From: G965237725 sp965237725
GTDB taxonomy: Bacteria; Pseudomonadota; Gammaproteobacteria; Arenicellales; Poriferihabitantaceae
NCBI GenBank assembly: GCA_965237725.1
Contig: OZ250151.1
Span: 2,914,001 to 2,978,000 of the forward strand
Reading direction: 5' to 3'
DNA: 64,000 nt
Shown: piece after piece, positions 42,404 to 51,529 of the stretch
How positions within the stretch are numbered: position 1 is the stretch's first letter
Layout of the letters: the number at the start of each line of letters is the position of its first letter
Translations under genes and position numbers: made by a program
Notes under the pieces: generated by a model
The model's input: only the letters and a program-made list of their open reading frames with translations
Told to the model about the DNA's origin: nothing
Databases searched by the model: none

Positions 42404-45259
42404 TCACAATCCTCTAGAAATATTTTTTTCTAAGTTTATATATTCTCTTCTCCATACTCTCCAAATGTTAAAAAATATTGGATGTGCATTAGGTAGTGCC
42501 TCCCGAATTTCTTCAATATTAAAATACCAAGGCTTTCCTACGGCAGAAAAATGTACGATTGGAATTTTTAAAATACTTGCTTCCGGATCGCCAAAGTGGT
42601 ACTCCTTATTTGTATCTGCCCATTCTGAATTTAGACATCCATAAATATCCTCCATAACCAGAATCTCTGCACTGAACTCGTGGTTGATGATGTCCATATC
42701 GTAATATTTATTTTCATAAGCCGCCTGGAAGTGATTTTCCACTCTCGACCATAATTTCTGCGATGGTTTGATTACCATAAGAAAAGAAGTTACCCAAGGG
42801 CCATCCAACCAATATGCGTTGGGTGCTGCTATATCGACTTCATTGGGCAAATCGAATAGATGATCCAAATCCTTTAAAGGAAGAGTATCAGCATCCAAAT
42901 AGATTACCCGGCGATACTGGCCGAGTTGAAAAGCGCGTAATTTAGTCAAACATCCCTGATACCATTCTTCATACACCTTGTTTAACGGTGCACAAATCAC
43001 GATTTTCATTCCAATTTTTTCCATTGTTTTTATTATTTCTGACGAAACATCGTGCAACAAAACTAAAAAATCAACATCTCCTCGCCGACTAAATTGCATT
43101 AACCTTAAACAGGCAACAATAACAGCCAATCCGTAGCTGTCAGATGTTGCATAAAATACATATGCAAATACCTTATTAGATGATTCTTGCGGGACAACAC
43201 CTAAATATTCACTCGATAGTGTGCTAGACAGGTATTTTCTTTTTGCATAATCCGGTAATTCCATGGATCGCTTCTTCAGTCCATTTACAAAGGGCGGCCA
43301 AAATGACGTTTTATGCCAATGCCTTTCCTTTAAGAAAAGTTGCTGATAGTAACCAGGATGTTTCTCCATTAGTAAGGCATCACCAGCAAACATCTTATTT
43401 TTTTCCGCTTCCGATTCTCGCCAGATTTTACGAGACCAGGGCGGATGGTAAACGAATGCATGCTCGGAAAAAGGAATATCTCCACGTTGTTTAAGTCGCC
43501 ATCCAAAATCGGTATCGTATCGAAAGTTAACCTCATCAAACCGAACATCAAAACCATTTATCGAATGAAAATCCTTGGCACGAACGAACATGTTGCCAGT
43601 CATATAGCCTATTGATTCCGACCCATAATTATGGACGCTTCTCCAATCAGGATCGTTGGTACGATCGGAAAAAATTCTTCCTTCCAGCCCAACCACATCC
43701 ATCGTTTGTAGCACCTTCCCAGCTTCCAATAACCATTGTTCTCCGGGCTCACAATCATCATCAATAAACACTATAAATTTGCCACGAGAAGCTTCTGCTG
43801 CCAAATTTCTAGCTCGACATGCGCCTTTGATCGTAGTATGAATTAAGGTTATATCGAGTCCAATGTTCGGGTTGGTGAAGGGCACTTCGCTTTGGTCAAC
43901 AATAATCACTTCGAAGTTTTTTTCATGTTGATTTGTTAGCAGATCCAGCAATCTTCTCAGTTTTTCATGTCTATTCAATGTGGGAATAGTCACCGAAAAT
44001 AACAACTCCCCCGGATTTTCCGGGTTGTTCATTTTTTGAGCTGGCTTACATGACTTGCTAAGGAGGACGCCCAGTCCTTCGGATATGTTCCCCCAGTCAT
44101 AATGTTTTTCCACTAATGTACGCCCGCGCCGTGACAAAACTTCTCGATAATTTGCATCTGCCGCTAAACTCTTTACAGAATCGATGAAGTTCTCTATGTC
44201 AGATATGATAAATTCCCCATCATTCTGTATACCTCGGGCACCTACCGCCGATGAAACCACAGGCAAGCCTGCAGAAAGGTAATCAAACATTTTTATATTG
44301 GTCCCGGACCCTGAAAACATTGGGTTGATAGCAATATCCGAAGCATGCAACCAATGAAGTTTTTGTCCGTCATCAACCCCACCAATGACATTTACATTGA
44401 AAGGGAGTTTCTCAGAAGGATTTTTACGAATAAACGCGGGACCCGAATCGCCCAAAAGCCCGAAGGTTATATGCGGACATTCTGGCGCTATTTCCCTGCA
44501 AATAAATTCAACGGCTTCAATATTTGGAATATATTGACCCCCAATAAATAGTGCTGTCATGGGGCTATCCGGGAAAGACCCGTAGAAGTCTGCTGTCCTG
44601 GACGTGCGCGAGATCGTTGAAATCTCGTTTATGAATGCGCCATTTGGGCAAAGGTTAATTTTTTCCGGCTCAACATCATACATATCGACGAACCCGGCCA
44701 TATCTTCATTGGAACACGCAAGAATTAAGTCCGCTGCGGCACAAAGTTCCCTTTCGACACTTTCTACTTCTTGAAGAAGCTCCGCATCGATAGCGCTTTC
44801 GCCTAAAAGCATTTTTCTGAGTTTCCCTTCTATGTTATGCGCATCATAAACCAACAACTGATGGGAGATATTGACGGCATGTTTTGCGACCGCATACATC
44901 CATGGATGGGAGAAAATTACAACATCGGATTGTTGAAGCGTTCGAATTGCGGTAATGCACAAATCGGTGGATTGATATCCCAGCCTGGGAAAAGATTCAT
45001 CAATTAATGATGGGCCTGGAGAACTCTCATGTAGAGAATTCAGTGCTTCGAAGTGTATGTCACTAAACGAAATTGTGATTTCTCTAAAATTTTCCTGATG
45101 CTGAATTTCTCTATTTGTCTGTCCCCTCCAATGAAACGCACCGACATAAGTAACATCGAAGTTATTTCCAAGGTTGCTATACAAACCTTTTAGCCTTAAT
45201 CGGCTTCCGCCAAAAGCAGGTTCAATAGGCTCTATTCCCAGAACACATACTTTAATCAC
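42404..45259 (-). CDS. Three-domain glycosyltransferase (GT4-GT2-GT8 fusion)
   Basis: 951 residues. Domain 1 (about 1-395) is a GT4 enzyme with FGGSRLRLKGLYSNL at the start and GSGTNIKMFDYLSAGLPVVS in the nucleotide-binding half. Domain 2 (about 415-650) is a GT2 transferase: FSVTIPTLNRHEKLRRLL, VIIVDQSE and the DxD-type FIVFIDDDCEPGEQW. Domain 3 (about 695-930) is a GT8 glycogenin-like enzyme with YATSDSYGLAVIVACL, RVIYLDADTLPLKDLDHLF and HFSAVGKPW. Each domain retains its catalytic motif. It could add three sugars in sequence to one surface glycan. The start overlaps the preceding half-GT gene by four bases (ATGA). Confidence 0.88.
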   Translation of the reverse strand: MIKVCVLGIEPIEPAFGGSRLRLKGLYSNLGNNFDVTYVGAFHWRGQTNREIQHQENFREITISFSDIHFEALNSLHESSPGPSLIDESFPRLGYQSTDLCITAIRTLQQSDVVIFSHPWMYAVAKHAVNISHQLLVYDAHNIEGKLRKMLLGESAIDAELLQEVESVERELCAAADLILACSNEDMAGFVDMYDVEPEKINLCPNGAFINEISTISRTSRTADFYGSFPDSPMTALFIGGQYIPNIEAVEFICREIAPECPHITFGLLGDSGPAFIRKNPSEKLPFNVNVIGGVDDGQKLHWLHASDIAINPMFSGSGTNIKMFDYLSAGLPVVSSAVGARGIQNDGEFIISDIENFIDSVKSLAADANYREVLSRRGRTLVEKHYDWGNISEGLGVLLSKSCKPAQKMNNPENPGELLFSVTIPTLNRHEKLRRLLDLLTNQHEKNFEVIIVDQSEVPFTNPNIGLDITLIHTTIKGACRARNLAAEASRGKFIVFIDDDCEPGEQWLLEAGKVLQTMDVVGLEGRIFSDRTNDPDWRSVHNYGSESIGYMTGNMFVRAKDFHSINGFDVRFDEVNFRYDTDFGWRLKQRGDIPFSEHAFVYHPPWSRKIWRESEAEKNKMFAGDALLMEKHPGYYQQLFLKERHWHKTSFWPPFVNGLKKRSMELPDYAKRKYLSSTLSSEYLGVVPQESSNKVFAYVFYATSDSYGLAVIVACLRLMQFSRRGDVDFLVLLHDVSSEIIKTMEKIGMKIVICAPLNKVYEEWYQGCLTKLRAFQLGQYRRVIYLDADTLPLKDLDHLFDLPNEVDIAAPNAYWLDGPWVTSFLMVIKPSQKLWSRVENHFQAAYENKYYDMDIINHEFSAEILVMEDIYGCLNSEWADTNKEYHFGDPEASILKIPIVHFSAVGKPWYFNIEEIREALPNAHPIFFNIWRVWRREYINLEKNISRGL

Positions 45260-45843
45260 GATCCAAAATTACAATGCTTAAACCCCAGTGATGCGACCAA
45301 AGTACGACAAACGTTATCCTCTGGTTTGTTTTCGACCAAGGTCGATGGGTGACATAACACTGTGCTGTCAACATTAATGTATTTTTTTAAACAGGACTGA
45401 ATCTCGTTGCTAACGCAAAACAAACCCTTAATTCCAGGGCGGGAAAGTGCGGCAATATCTACATTCCGAATTATCTTTTGCTGCATAAGCTGATCCTTTG
45501 AAGTATTGTCGTCATCATGCCAATCTGGAAATTGTGGAATGGTATGGGGCAAATAACTGACGTGATTTCGATGGCGTACGACGTAACCAGGAGACCCGGT
45601 TGAAATCACGCCGTCATACGCACTTAGATCAACATCATAAAAGCAAAGATAGGTTCTAAGTATCTCTTCGAAAGATTCTTCATTATTCGGTAAACTGATT
45701 TCTTCAACTAACAACCCCTTTTCTGTTAACCCATGATTCAGGCCACTAATCAGACACTCACCTTCCAATTCATCAGATTGACCGCGAACAGTTAATAAAG
45801 CCACCCTCGGAGCTGATCGGGAAATAGAAGCGTTATTTGTCAC
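45256..45843 (-). CDS. N-terminal half of a GT4-type glycosyltransferase
   Basis: 195 residues corresponding to the acceptor-binding Rossmann half of a GT4 enzyme. VALLTVRGQSDELEGECLISGL, YDGVISTGSPGYVVRHRNHVSYLPHT and LSRPGIKGLFCVSNEIQSCL match the usual ISTGSPGYxVRHxNHV pattern. The catalytic C-terminal half is missing: the frame ends after about 195 codons and directly overlaps the fused GT gene. It may be a truncated gene or a separate subunit that pairs with another protein. It lies 12 bp after the upstream GT gene. Confidence 0.65.
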   Translation of the reverse strand: MTNNASISRSAPRVALLTVRGQSDELEGECLISGLNHGLTEKGLLVEEISLPNNEESFEEILRTYLCFYDVDLSAYDGVISTGSPGYVVRHRNHVSYLPHTIPQFPDWHDDDNTSKDQLMQQKIIRNVDIAALSRPGIKGLFCVSNEIQSCLKKYINVDSTVLCHPSTLVENKPEDNVCRTLVASLGFKHCNFGS

Positions 45844-45855
45844 AGTAACCAGTTG

Positions 45856-47070
45856 CTAAATATTCATTTTGTCTCTAGTGATATCCCTTTCCATCAGGGA
45901 TAAAACTCGATGTTCAAGAGATCCCAGACCCTGATCCATCCCGGACTTGTCAGCCGCGTCCGCTTCGAGTTGTTCCCGTACATAACGCATCCAACAATCC
46001 AGAGAGCCACCTGTCGCAAATTTGTTTACTTTGTCATTTCTGACTAAATATCCAAAATTGTCTTCTGCAACAGGTAGTGCCTGGTATATTTTTGAGTTTC
46101 GCAAGGTAGCCAAAAACCGTGGGCCTGAGAACCGGATTTTATCCAGGGCTTTAAGATACTCATAGGCCGCAACAATCTGAGAAATATCTTCGGCCTTCGA
46201 ACGTGCTTCCTGGAATGTTGAGTAATAAAAAGGATAGTCTGCTCCCAAATATTCTATAACTGCGGGCAGAGGATTAATCAATATTGGGGTATTCCTAACA
46301 ATGCATTCGATGACGACGTTATTCGCGCTGGAGTCGTAAAGGTACACAAAGACGAGATTTTCGCTGAGCAAGCTGTCATAGCGACTGTTTTCCACCCAGG
46401 GAATTTTTTCGACGTCATGCATCTCTGATTGCTGCGTGCTCAGACCGAGATGCAGGCATTCCATATCGTAGTGTCGTTGAGTATCTTTATTAGTTACAAG
46501 CCATATTTTGCTATAACCGCTGATTTTAAGTTGGGAAAAGTTAACCAGGCTTCGCAACCAAATGCCTACGTTTATGATTGCTTTATTTGCGTTCTTATTG
46601 AATTTCTCGAGTGTAAACAGCTCCTCGGGCGTTTCAGTGGGATGAGTAAGCACTTCTACTGGAACGTTAACTCGCGGACTTAACCACTTTTGATGGTATT
46701 CGGACAGAACATAAAGTCCTCGACAAAACTGCAGGCTTTTCTGAAACGCCGGTTTTTCCAATATGATTTGAGGGGAGTCCTGATAAAAGTACCAGGATGG
46801 CATGGCTGGCGGGTTGTGTAATATTCCAACCCAGGGTTGCGTATAGGGTAGGTGACCAGTGGTGAGATTCAGATCTAAATCCCACGAAAAACTCTTTTCT
46901 ATAAAATCATCGAGATAGACACCATTGTCGTGATGTAATTCAGCAATTGACGACATGCAGTACCCCCAGCCTGAACGATGTTCTTTAAAAGAAACAGTGT
47001 GATTTAGATTCAGTTTTCCCTCAGGGCGGGTAGAAAGCTGACTCGGGTTTGCAGGGTGTTGCTTTACCAT
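45856..47070 (-). CDS. Putative glycosyltransferase
   Basis: 404 residues without a membrane segment. Features include HRSGWGYCMSSIAELHHDNG, PWVGILHNPPAMPSWYFY and a C-terminal half with INVGIWLRSLVNFSQL, LVFVYLYDSSANNVVIECI and TPILINPLPAVIEYLGADYP. The last resembles the nucleotide-sugar site of GT-B enzymes. I do not place it in a numbered GT family with confidence. It is the first gene of the minus-strand operon leading to the half-GT and the triple fusion, so a role in a surface glycan is likely. Confidence 0.7.
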   Translation of the reverse strand: MVKQHPANPSQLSTRPEGKLNLNHTVSFKEHRSGWGYCMSSIAELHHDNGVYLDDFIEKSFSWDLDLNLTTGHLPYTQPWVGILHNPPAMPSWYFYQDSPQIILEKPAFQKSLQFCRGLYVLSEYHQKWLSPRVNVPVEVLTHPTETPEELFTLEKFNKNANKAIINVGIWLRSLVNFSQLKISGYSKIWLVTNKDTQRHYDMECLHLGLSTQQSEMHDVEKIPWVENSRYDSLLSENLVFVYLYDSSANNVVIECIVRNTPILINPLPAVIEYLGADYPFYYSTFQEARSKAEDISQIVAAYEYLKALDKIRFSGPRFLATLRNSKIYQALPVAEDNFGYLVRNDKVNKFATGGSLDCWMRYVREQLEADAADKSGMDQGLGSLEHRVLSLMERDITRDKMNI

Positions 47071-47288
47071 TTTTAAATTAGATGAATCTTGAGATATGTG
47101 AATAGAAATTAATGATTATTTTAACAACCTATTTTGCCTGCAACATTCGAAAGGACGCAATAGCGGCTATATTAATTTCAAACAGCTGCAATGAACTTTT
47201 AAAAGACTCCGCAGGTGAACCTATAATTGTTGGAGTCCTGGGGATGGAGTTGCTTGTAAATCTATTCTTGAACTGATAGCTTATTTTC

Positions 47289-47954
47289 ATGGACAGAGTT
47301 AAACAATATGAAGCGCAAATTGTCGAAGTTATGCAAAAAATTTTGCAGCGAGATTCCACGTGCATCGATATCGGTGCAAATGTGGGTGCGGTGCTTAAAG
47401 AGATGATCTCTATTTCCCCAAATGGAAACCATATTGCCTTTGAACCGATACCGTATCTGGCTAATCATCTTCAAACAAATTATCTCGGTGTCGAGGTGTA
47501 CAACTATGCATTGGCTGATTACTCAGGCCCTTCAGACTTTTTCCACGTTAAAAATGATAGTGGTTATAGTGGGCTCCAAATGCGGGCGTATGACATTCCC
47601 AATCCGGATATTGAACTGATTGAAGTTAAGGTAGAGAAACTTGATTCAATACTGCCAGAAACAAAACCAATTTCATTTATCAAGCTTGATATTGAAGGCG
47701 GTGAATATCACGCAATACTGGGTGGCCTTAGATTGATCAAACACGCCCGACCAATTTTGGTCTTTGAGGCAGGTTCCAGATCAACCGGATACTACAATGT
47801 ATCACCTGAAATGATATTCGAACTTATCGATAAAAGATTAGGTATGTCTATTGCCACGATGGATAGATGGTTAGATCAAAAACTACCTTTTACCAGAGAA
47901 CAATTTGTAGCTCAGTATGAATTAGATTACTACTTCATAGCATATCCAAAGTAA
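47289..47954 (+). CDS. FkbM-family methyltransferase
   Basis: 221 residues; SAM-binding motif I CIDIGANVGAVLKEM, then HIAFEPIPYLANHL, and the FkbM block FIKLDIEGGEYHAILGGL. FkbM enzymes O-methylate sugars or related hydroxyls. It is divergent from the glycosyltransferase operon across 218 bp, so methylation of the same surface glycan is probable. Length is normal for the family. Confidence 0.88.
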   Translation: MDRVKQYEAQIVEVMQKILQRDSTCIDIGANVGAVLKEMISISPNGNHIAFEPIPYLANHLQTNYLGVEVYNYALADYSGPSDFFHVKNDSGYSGLQMRAYDIPNPDIELIEVKVEKLDSILPETKPISFIKLDIEGGEYHAILGGLRLIKHARPILVFEAGSRSTGYYNVSPEMIFELIDKRLGMSIATMDRWLDQKLPFTREQFVAQYELDYYFIAYPK

Positions 47955-48165
47955 TAACGAATAGATACTAGGGTTAAATTGGCCCCTGTATTCTTTCAAT
48001 TTCAGATGGGTATAAATTAACTCGAAATTAGTTTGAGTTCTGTATATATCATCACAAAATCACGATGGTCGAAAACGGGTTGTATGGTATTTCTATTGAA
48101 TCCCGATTAATATGGATACGACAAGGGCCATTAAAAATACCGGATTGTACATGTCCGCGCCCAAA

Positions 48166-49065
48166 TTAGTTCAGTGTATTTTCGGCGCGTAGTCGTTCGG
48201 CAATTAAGTCGATGAATGCGCGAACCTTGGCGGAAGCGTAGCGACCTTCACGGTGGACGATATGGATTGGTTGCGGTACGGGCTCGAACTTTTCTAAAAT
48301 TAGTTTCAGTTCACCACTGGCGAGCTGTGGCCCAACCTGATAGGACAGCAGTCTGGTAATTCCAAAATCCTGCCGTGCAGCTTCAATCGCTGCATCGTTA
48401 TTCGTTACGGTCAGCCTTGGTTGTATTCGTACGGATTTATTACCACTCGACGATTCGAATCGCCAATCGAAAGTATTTGAACCAGCGCTTGACGCAATCA
48501 TTGAATGATCGAGCAAATCTTTTGGGGATTTAGGAATTCCGTTCCGTTCCAAATATTTGGTTGAAGCGCAAAGTACTAGACGAACCGATCCTACTCGCAA
48601 TGCCCGCATACTGGAGTCAGGTAACTCACCAATACGTACGCCAATATCCAAACCTTCCTCAAGTAAATTTACTATCCGATCCAGGAATAAAGCAGAAATC
48701 GCTGTATCCGGATAGCGTTCCAGATAGTCGATAATTCCGGGGAGTACAAACATTCGACCAAATAGTGCAGGTGCAGTGATCGTCAAATGGCCCCGGGGTT
48801 CTGCATTAACGCCTGCAGCAGTTTCATCCGCCGTATCCAATTCTGCGAGAATACGCTGGGCATCCTCCAAATAACGTTGGCCGGCATCTGTAGTTCGCAC
48901 GAATCGTGTTGTGCGATTCAGAAGCTTAACCCCGAGCCGATCCTCCAGCGTTGCAACAGCACGGGTCACAGCGGGGGGTGACATCCCCAGACGCCGTGCA
49001 GCGGTAGCGAACCCCTGATTCTCAGCGACAGCAACAAAGACAGTCAATTCACGAAAGTGATTCAA
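48166..49065 (-). CDS. LysR-family regulator divergent from an AhpD-like gene
   Basis: 299 residues starting with TTG at 49065: HFRELTVFVAVAENQGFATA is the typical opening and no ATG is available at that point. The HTH is ATAARRLGMSPPAVTRAVATLE. The effector domain (GHLTITAPALFGRMFVLPGI) is of the type that regulates small quinone/electrophile detoxification genes. It is divergent from the AhpD-like gene, with a perfect palindrome touching its start codon. Regulation of that neighbour and autoregulation are the expected roles. Confidence 0.88.
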   Translation of the reverse strand: MNHFRELTVFVAVAENQGFATAARRLGMSPPAVTRAVATLEDRLGVKLLNRTTRFVRTTDAGQRYLEDAQRILAELDTADETAAGVNAEPRGHLTITAPALFGRMFVLPGIIDYLERYPDTAISALFLDRIVNLLEEGLDIGVRIGELPDSSMRALRVGSVRLVLCASTKYLERNGIPKSPKDLLDHSMIASSAGSNTFDWRFESSSGNKSVRIQPRLTVTNNDAAIEAARQDFGITRLLSYQVGPQLASGELKLILEKFEPVPQPIHIVHREGRYASAKVRAFIDLIAERLRAENTLN

Positions 49066-49092
49066 ATATTATTCCATTTAATGGAATAATAT
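49066..49092. promoter_or_regulatory. 27-bp perfect palindrome, likely LysR operator
   Basis: Arms of 13 bp (left arm 49066-49078 starts ATATTATTCC; right arm 49080-49092) around a single central T. The core TTCC-N7-GGAA resembles LysR-type sites. It abuts the TTG start of the lysR gene, so binding there would block its own translation start region or promoter, and it faces the AhpD-like gene 110 bp away. Confidence 0.6.
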
Positions 49093-49202
49093 ATTATCAG
49101 TTATAGGGATTCTTATTTCAAGTGAAATTAACTAAAGTGCTGTTCCTTGCAGCGAACTAACCGTTGCAAATCATTTTACTTAACTTAAATAGGAGAAATA
49201 TT

Positions 49203-49748
49203 TTGAGTCGAATTAACATTATTGATCACCAAAACGCAGATGCCGAACAAATGGCACTGCTCGATGCCGTTCAATCAAAAATGGGTATGGTTCCAAATTT
49301 TTTGAAGGTCTTGGCGAACTCGCCGGTTGCCCTGAGATCATTTTTAGGTCTGCAGGAGATCTCAAGGGAAGGCAGTCTTGATGAAGAAACCCGCGAGCGA
49401 ATTGCCCTCGCTCTGGCCCAGCAGAATTCGTGCGAATATTGTGTATCCGCACATACTGCTCTCGGTCGTAAAGCAGGATTGAGCATGGGTGAAATCGAAG
49501 CAAATCGGGCGGGCAGCAGCCAAGACAGTAAAGCCGTCGTGGCAGTTAAATTCGCAAAGGCACTCGCCGAACACAATGGAGAGGTAACCACCAAGGAAAT
49601 CCTTGAAGTCCGAAACGCTGGCTACAGCGAGTCAGACATCGTCGAAATCATTACCCATGTCGGACTAAATATCCTGGCCAACATTATTGGCAAAGCTAGT
49701 AGGGTAGAGATCGATTTCCCAAAGGTCGAACTCAAACTCGCATCCTAA
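49203..49748 (+). CDS. AhpD/carboxymuconolactone decarboxylase-family protein
   Basis: 181 residues from TTG 49203, chosen because AGGAGA lies at 49191-49196; another TTG at 49164 has no ribosome site. The alkylhydroperoxidase motif is ERIALALAQQ-NSCEYCVSAHTA with CxxC and the downstream His. Such proteins reduce peroxides or decarboxylate lactones. It is divergent from a LysR regulator, a common arrangement in stress response, and ends in a strong terminator. Confidence 0.88.
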   Translation: MSRINIIDHQNADAEQMALLDAVQSKMGMVPNFLKVLANSPVALRSFLGLQEISREGSLDEETRERIALALAQQNSCEYCVSAHTALGRKAGLSMGEIEANRAGSSQDSKAVVAVKFAKALAEHNGEVTTKEILEVRNAGYSESDIVEIITHVGLNILANIIGKASRVEIDFPKVELKLAS

Positions 49749-49763
49749 GGATAATTAGAAATG

Positions 49764-49791
49764 CCGGCGGTTGATGCCGCCGGTATTTTTT
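49764..49791 (+). terminator. Rho-independent terminator after the AhpD-like gene
   Basis: Stem CCGGCGG (49764-49770) / CCGCCGG (49777-49783) with a six-base loop, extended by A-T pairs, then a run of T. It is 15 bp after the stop. Confidence 0.88.
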
Positions 49792-49846
49792 AGGATCAAA
49801 TTTAGAAACCCTATCTACGATTCAACAGCGAATCAGGAATATCACC

Positions 49847-51427
49847 ATGGGCCACAAATTTGCGGAGATAGCCTTTACCGAGTCGGTCCGGGAAGTACAG
49901 CAGGCATTAGGAAGCCGAGCCGGCTACGTCAGTATGGAGCAAGGTGAGGACACTAACTTCATTCTTAGTGATAGAGAAATAGAATTTATTTCTGCGCGCG
50001 ACAGCTTCTACATGGCTAGCGTGAGTGAAACCGGTTGGCCCTATGTTCAGCATCGTGGTGGACCGATCGGATTTATGAATATCATTGACCAGCGCACTAT
50101 CGGCTTTGCAGATTTTAGTGGCAATCGCCAGTACGTAAGCGCTGGTAACTTGAGAAAAGACAACCGTGTTTCATTATTTTTTATGGACTATCCGAATCGG
50201 ACACGACTCAAGCTACTGGGCCGGACCAGATTAGTTAGCCTAGATGAGCCGGAGTTGTTGGCAAAATTAGAAGAGGATGACTACCGCGCTGAAGTTGAGC
50301 GTGGTTATCTAATAGAAATTGAGGCGTTCGACTGGAACTGCCCGCAACACATTACTCCGCGCTACACAGAAGCGCAAATCGATGAACTCATTGAACCAAT
50401 AATTCAAGAGAGCAAAACTTTAAAAGAAAGCGACGCCAATATTGTTATGCCGAGATTAAATGTGCTCGGTGACGGTCCGTTGCCATTAGTCATATCGGGC
50501 ATTCGTCAACTGACACCGCGTATCAGGGCTTATGAACTCCGTGATCAGGCAGGTGCCGTGTTACCAGAAGTCGAGGCCGGGTCCCACCTTCGAATTCCGG
50601 TTTCCCTGGCGGATGGAAGTACCGAAATTCGCCATTACTCAATCTGTTCAAATCCAGGCCAACGGGATATTTACGAGATCGCAGTGCTGCGCGAACATGC
50701 CGGCACGGGAGGGTCAGCTGCCGTGCACAAAAGTTTTGATATTAATTTGAGTTTGCATTGTGAGTTGCCGCAAAACCATTTTCAACTACATAACGACAAT
50801 CGACCCGCGATTTTAATTGCGGGGGGCATAGGAATCACGCCGATCAAATCAATGGCCTATGCATTGAGGGCTCGTGGAAACGAGTTCCACATTCACTACG
50901 CCGGCCGTAGTAGCGAAGAAATGGTATTTCGGCAGCAATTACTACAAGAATTCGGCAACAATTTAACCCTCTGCCATTCTGATACTGACCAACATATGGA
51001 CATCGAGCAGATCTTATCCGCTGCACCCGATGATGCCGTCTTCTATGTTTGTGGACCAGAGCGATTGATCGACTCGGTCACAATGATGGCCGAAGAATTG
51101 AATATTGGTACAGAGCAAATCAGATTCGAACGATTCGCAGCAACAATTGACCCAGATTCACAACCGATCGACGTCGAATTGCGGCGTTCCGGGTTGAAGC
51201 TTCGCGTTGAAGCACAGCAGACAATTCTCGATGCCATGCTTGAAGCCGGTGTCGATGCGCCATTCAGTTGTCGTGCTGGCAATTGCAGGACCTGCGCGGT
51301 AAAAGTGTTGGAAGGCGAGCCGGATCACCGGGATTCAGCCTTGTCCTCTTCGGATCGGGAGGATGATCAGCTAATGTGTCCCTGTATTTCACGTGGCTTG
51401 AGTGAGCATTTGGTGTTGGATATCTAA
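49847..51427 (+). CDS. PNPOx-like / flavin reductase / 2Fe-2S ferredoxin fusion protein
   Basis: 526 residues with three modules. Residues about 1-185 form a flavin-binding split-barrel (FYMASVSETGWPYVQHRGGP, GNRQYVSAGNLRKDNRVSLFF). Residues about 210-430 form a ferredoxin reductase with RHYSICSNPG for FAD, AILIAGGIGITPIKSMA for NAD(P) and FYVCGPERLID. The C-terminal plant-type ferredoxin has FSCRAGNCRTC plus a further Cys in LMCPC. The order is that of an electron-transfer chain from NAD(P)H through FAD and 2Fe-2S to a partner or to the N-terminal flavin. Substrate unknown; it may reduce quinones or nitro compounds. Confidence 0.88.
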   Translation: MGHKFAEIAFTESVREVQQALGSRAGYVSMEQGEDTNFILSDREIEFISARDSFYMASVSETGWPYVQHRGGPIGFMNIIDQRTIGFADFSGNRQYVSAGNLRKDNRVSLFFMDYPNRTRLKLLGRTRLVSLDEPELLAKLEEDDYRAEVERGYLIEIEAFDWNCPQHITPRYTEAQIDELIEPIIQESKTLKESDANIVMPRLNVLGDGPLPLVISGIRQLTPRIRAYELRDQAGAVLPEVEAGSHLRIPVSLADGSTEIRHYSICSNPGQRDIYEIAVLREHAGTGGSAAVHKSFDINLSLHCELPQNHFQLHNDNRPAILIAGGIGITPIKSMAYALRARGNEFHIHYAGRSSEEMVFRQQLLQEFGNNLTLCHSDTDQHMDIEQILSAAPDDAVFYVCGPERLIDSVTMMAEELNIGTEQIRFERFAATIDPDSQPIDVELRRSGLKLRVEAQQTILDAMLEAGVDAPFSCRAGNCRTCAVKVLEGEPDHRDSALSSSDREDDQLMCPCISRGLSEHLVLDI

Positions 51428-51482
51428 TCCAAATTTGCCAAGTTATTTTCAAATAATTTGATTCGCCCTTGACTTTTTATTA

Positions 51483-51498
51483 CAGACGGTATAGTCTG
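51483..51498. promoter_or_regulatory. TetR operator O1
   Basis: CAGACGGTATAGTCTG, an inverted repeat with arms CAGAC and GTCTG. It covers the probable -10 (TATAGT 51490-51495) of the tetR promoter, whose -35 would be TTGACT at 51469-51474. The same palindrome recurs upstream of the next gene. Confidence 0.75.
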
Positions 51499-51508
51499 CT
51501 ATCAATTC

Positions 51509-51524
51509 CAGACGAAATAGTGTG
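51509..51524. promoter_or_regulatory. TetR operator O2 (imperfect)
   Basis: CAGACGAAATAGTGTG matches O1 at 13 of 16 positions, starting 26 bases downstream and five bases before the tetR start codon. Confidence 0.5.
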
Positions 51525-51529
51525 AAATT

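Noticed and set aside
43243..44551. Plus-strand frames within the triple glycosyltransferase gene
   Set aside because: All lie opposite a well-supported coding sequence and have no family features.
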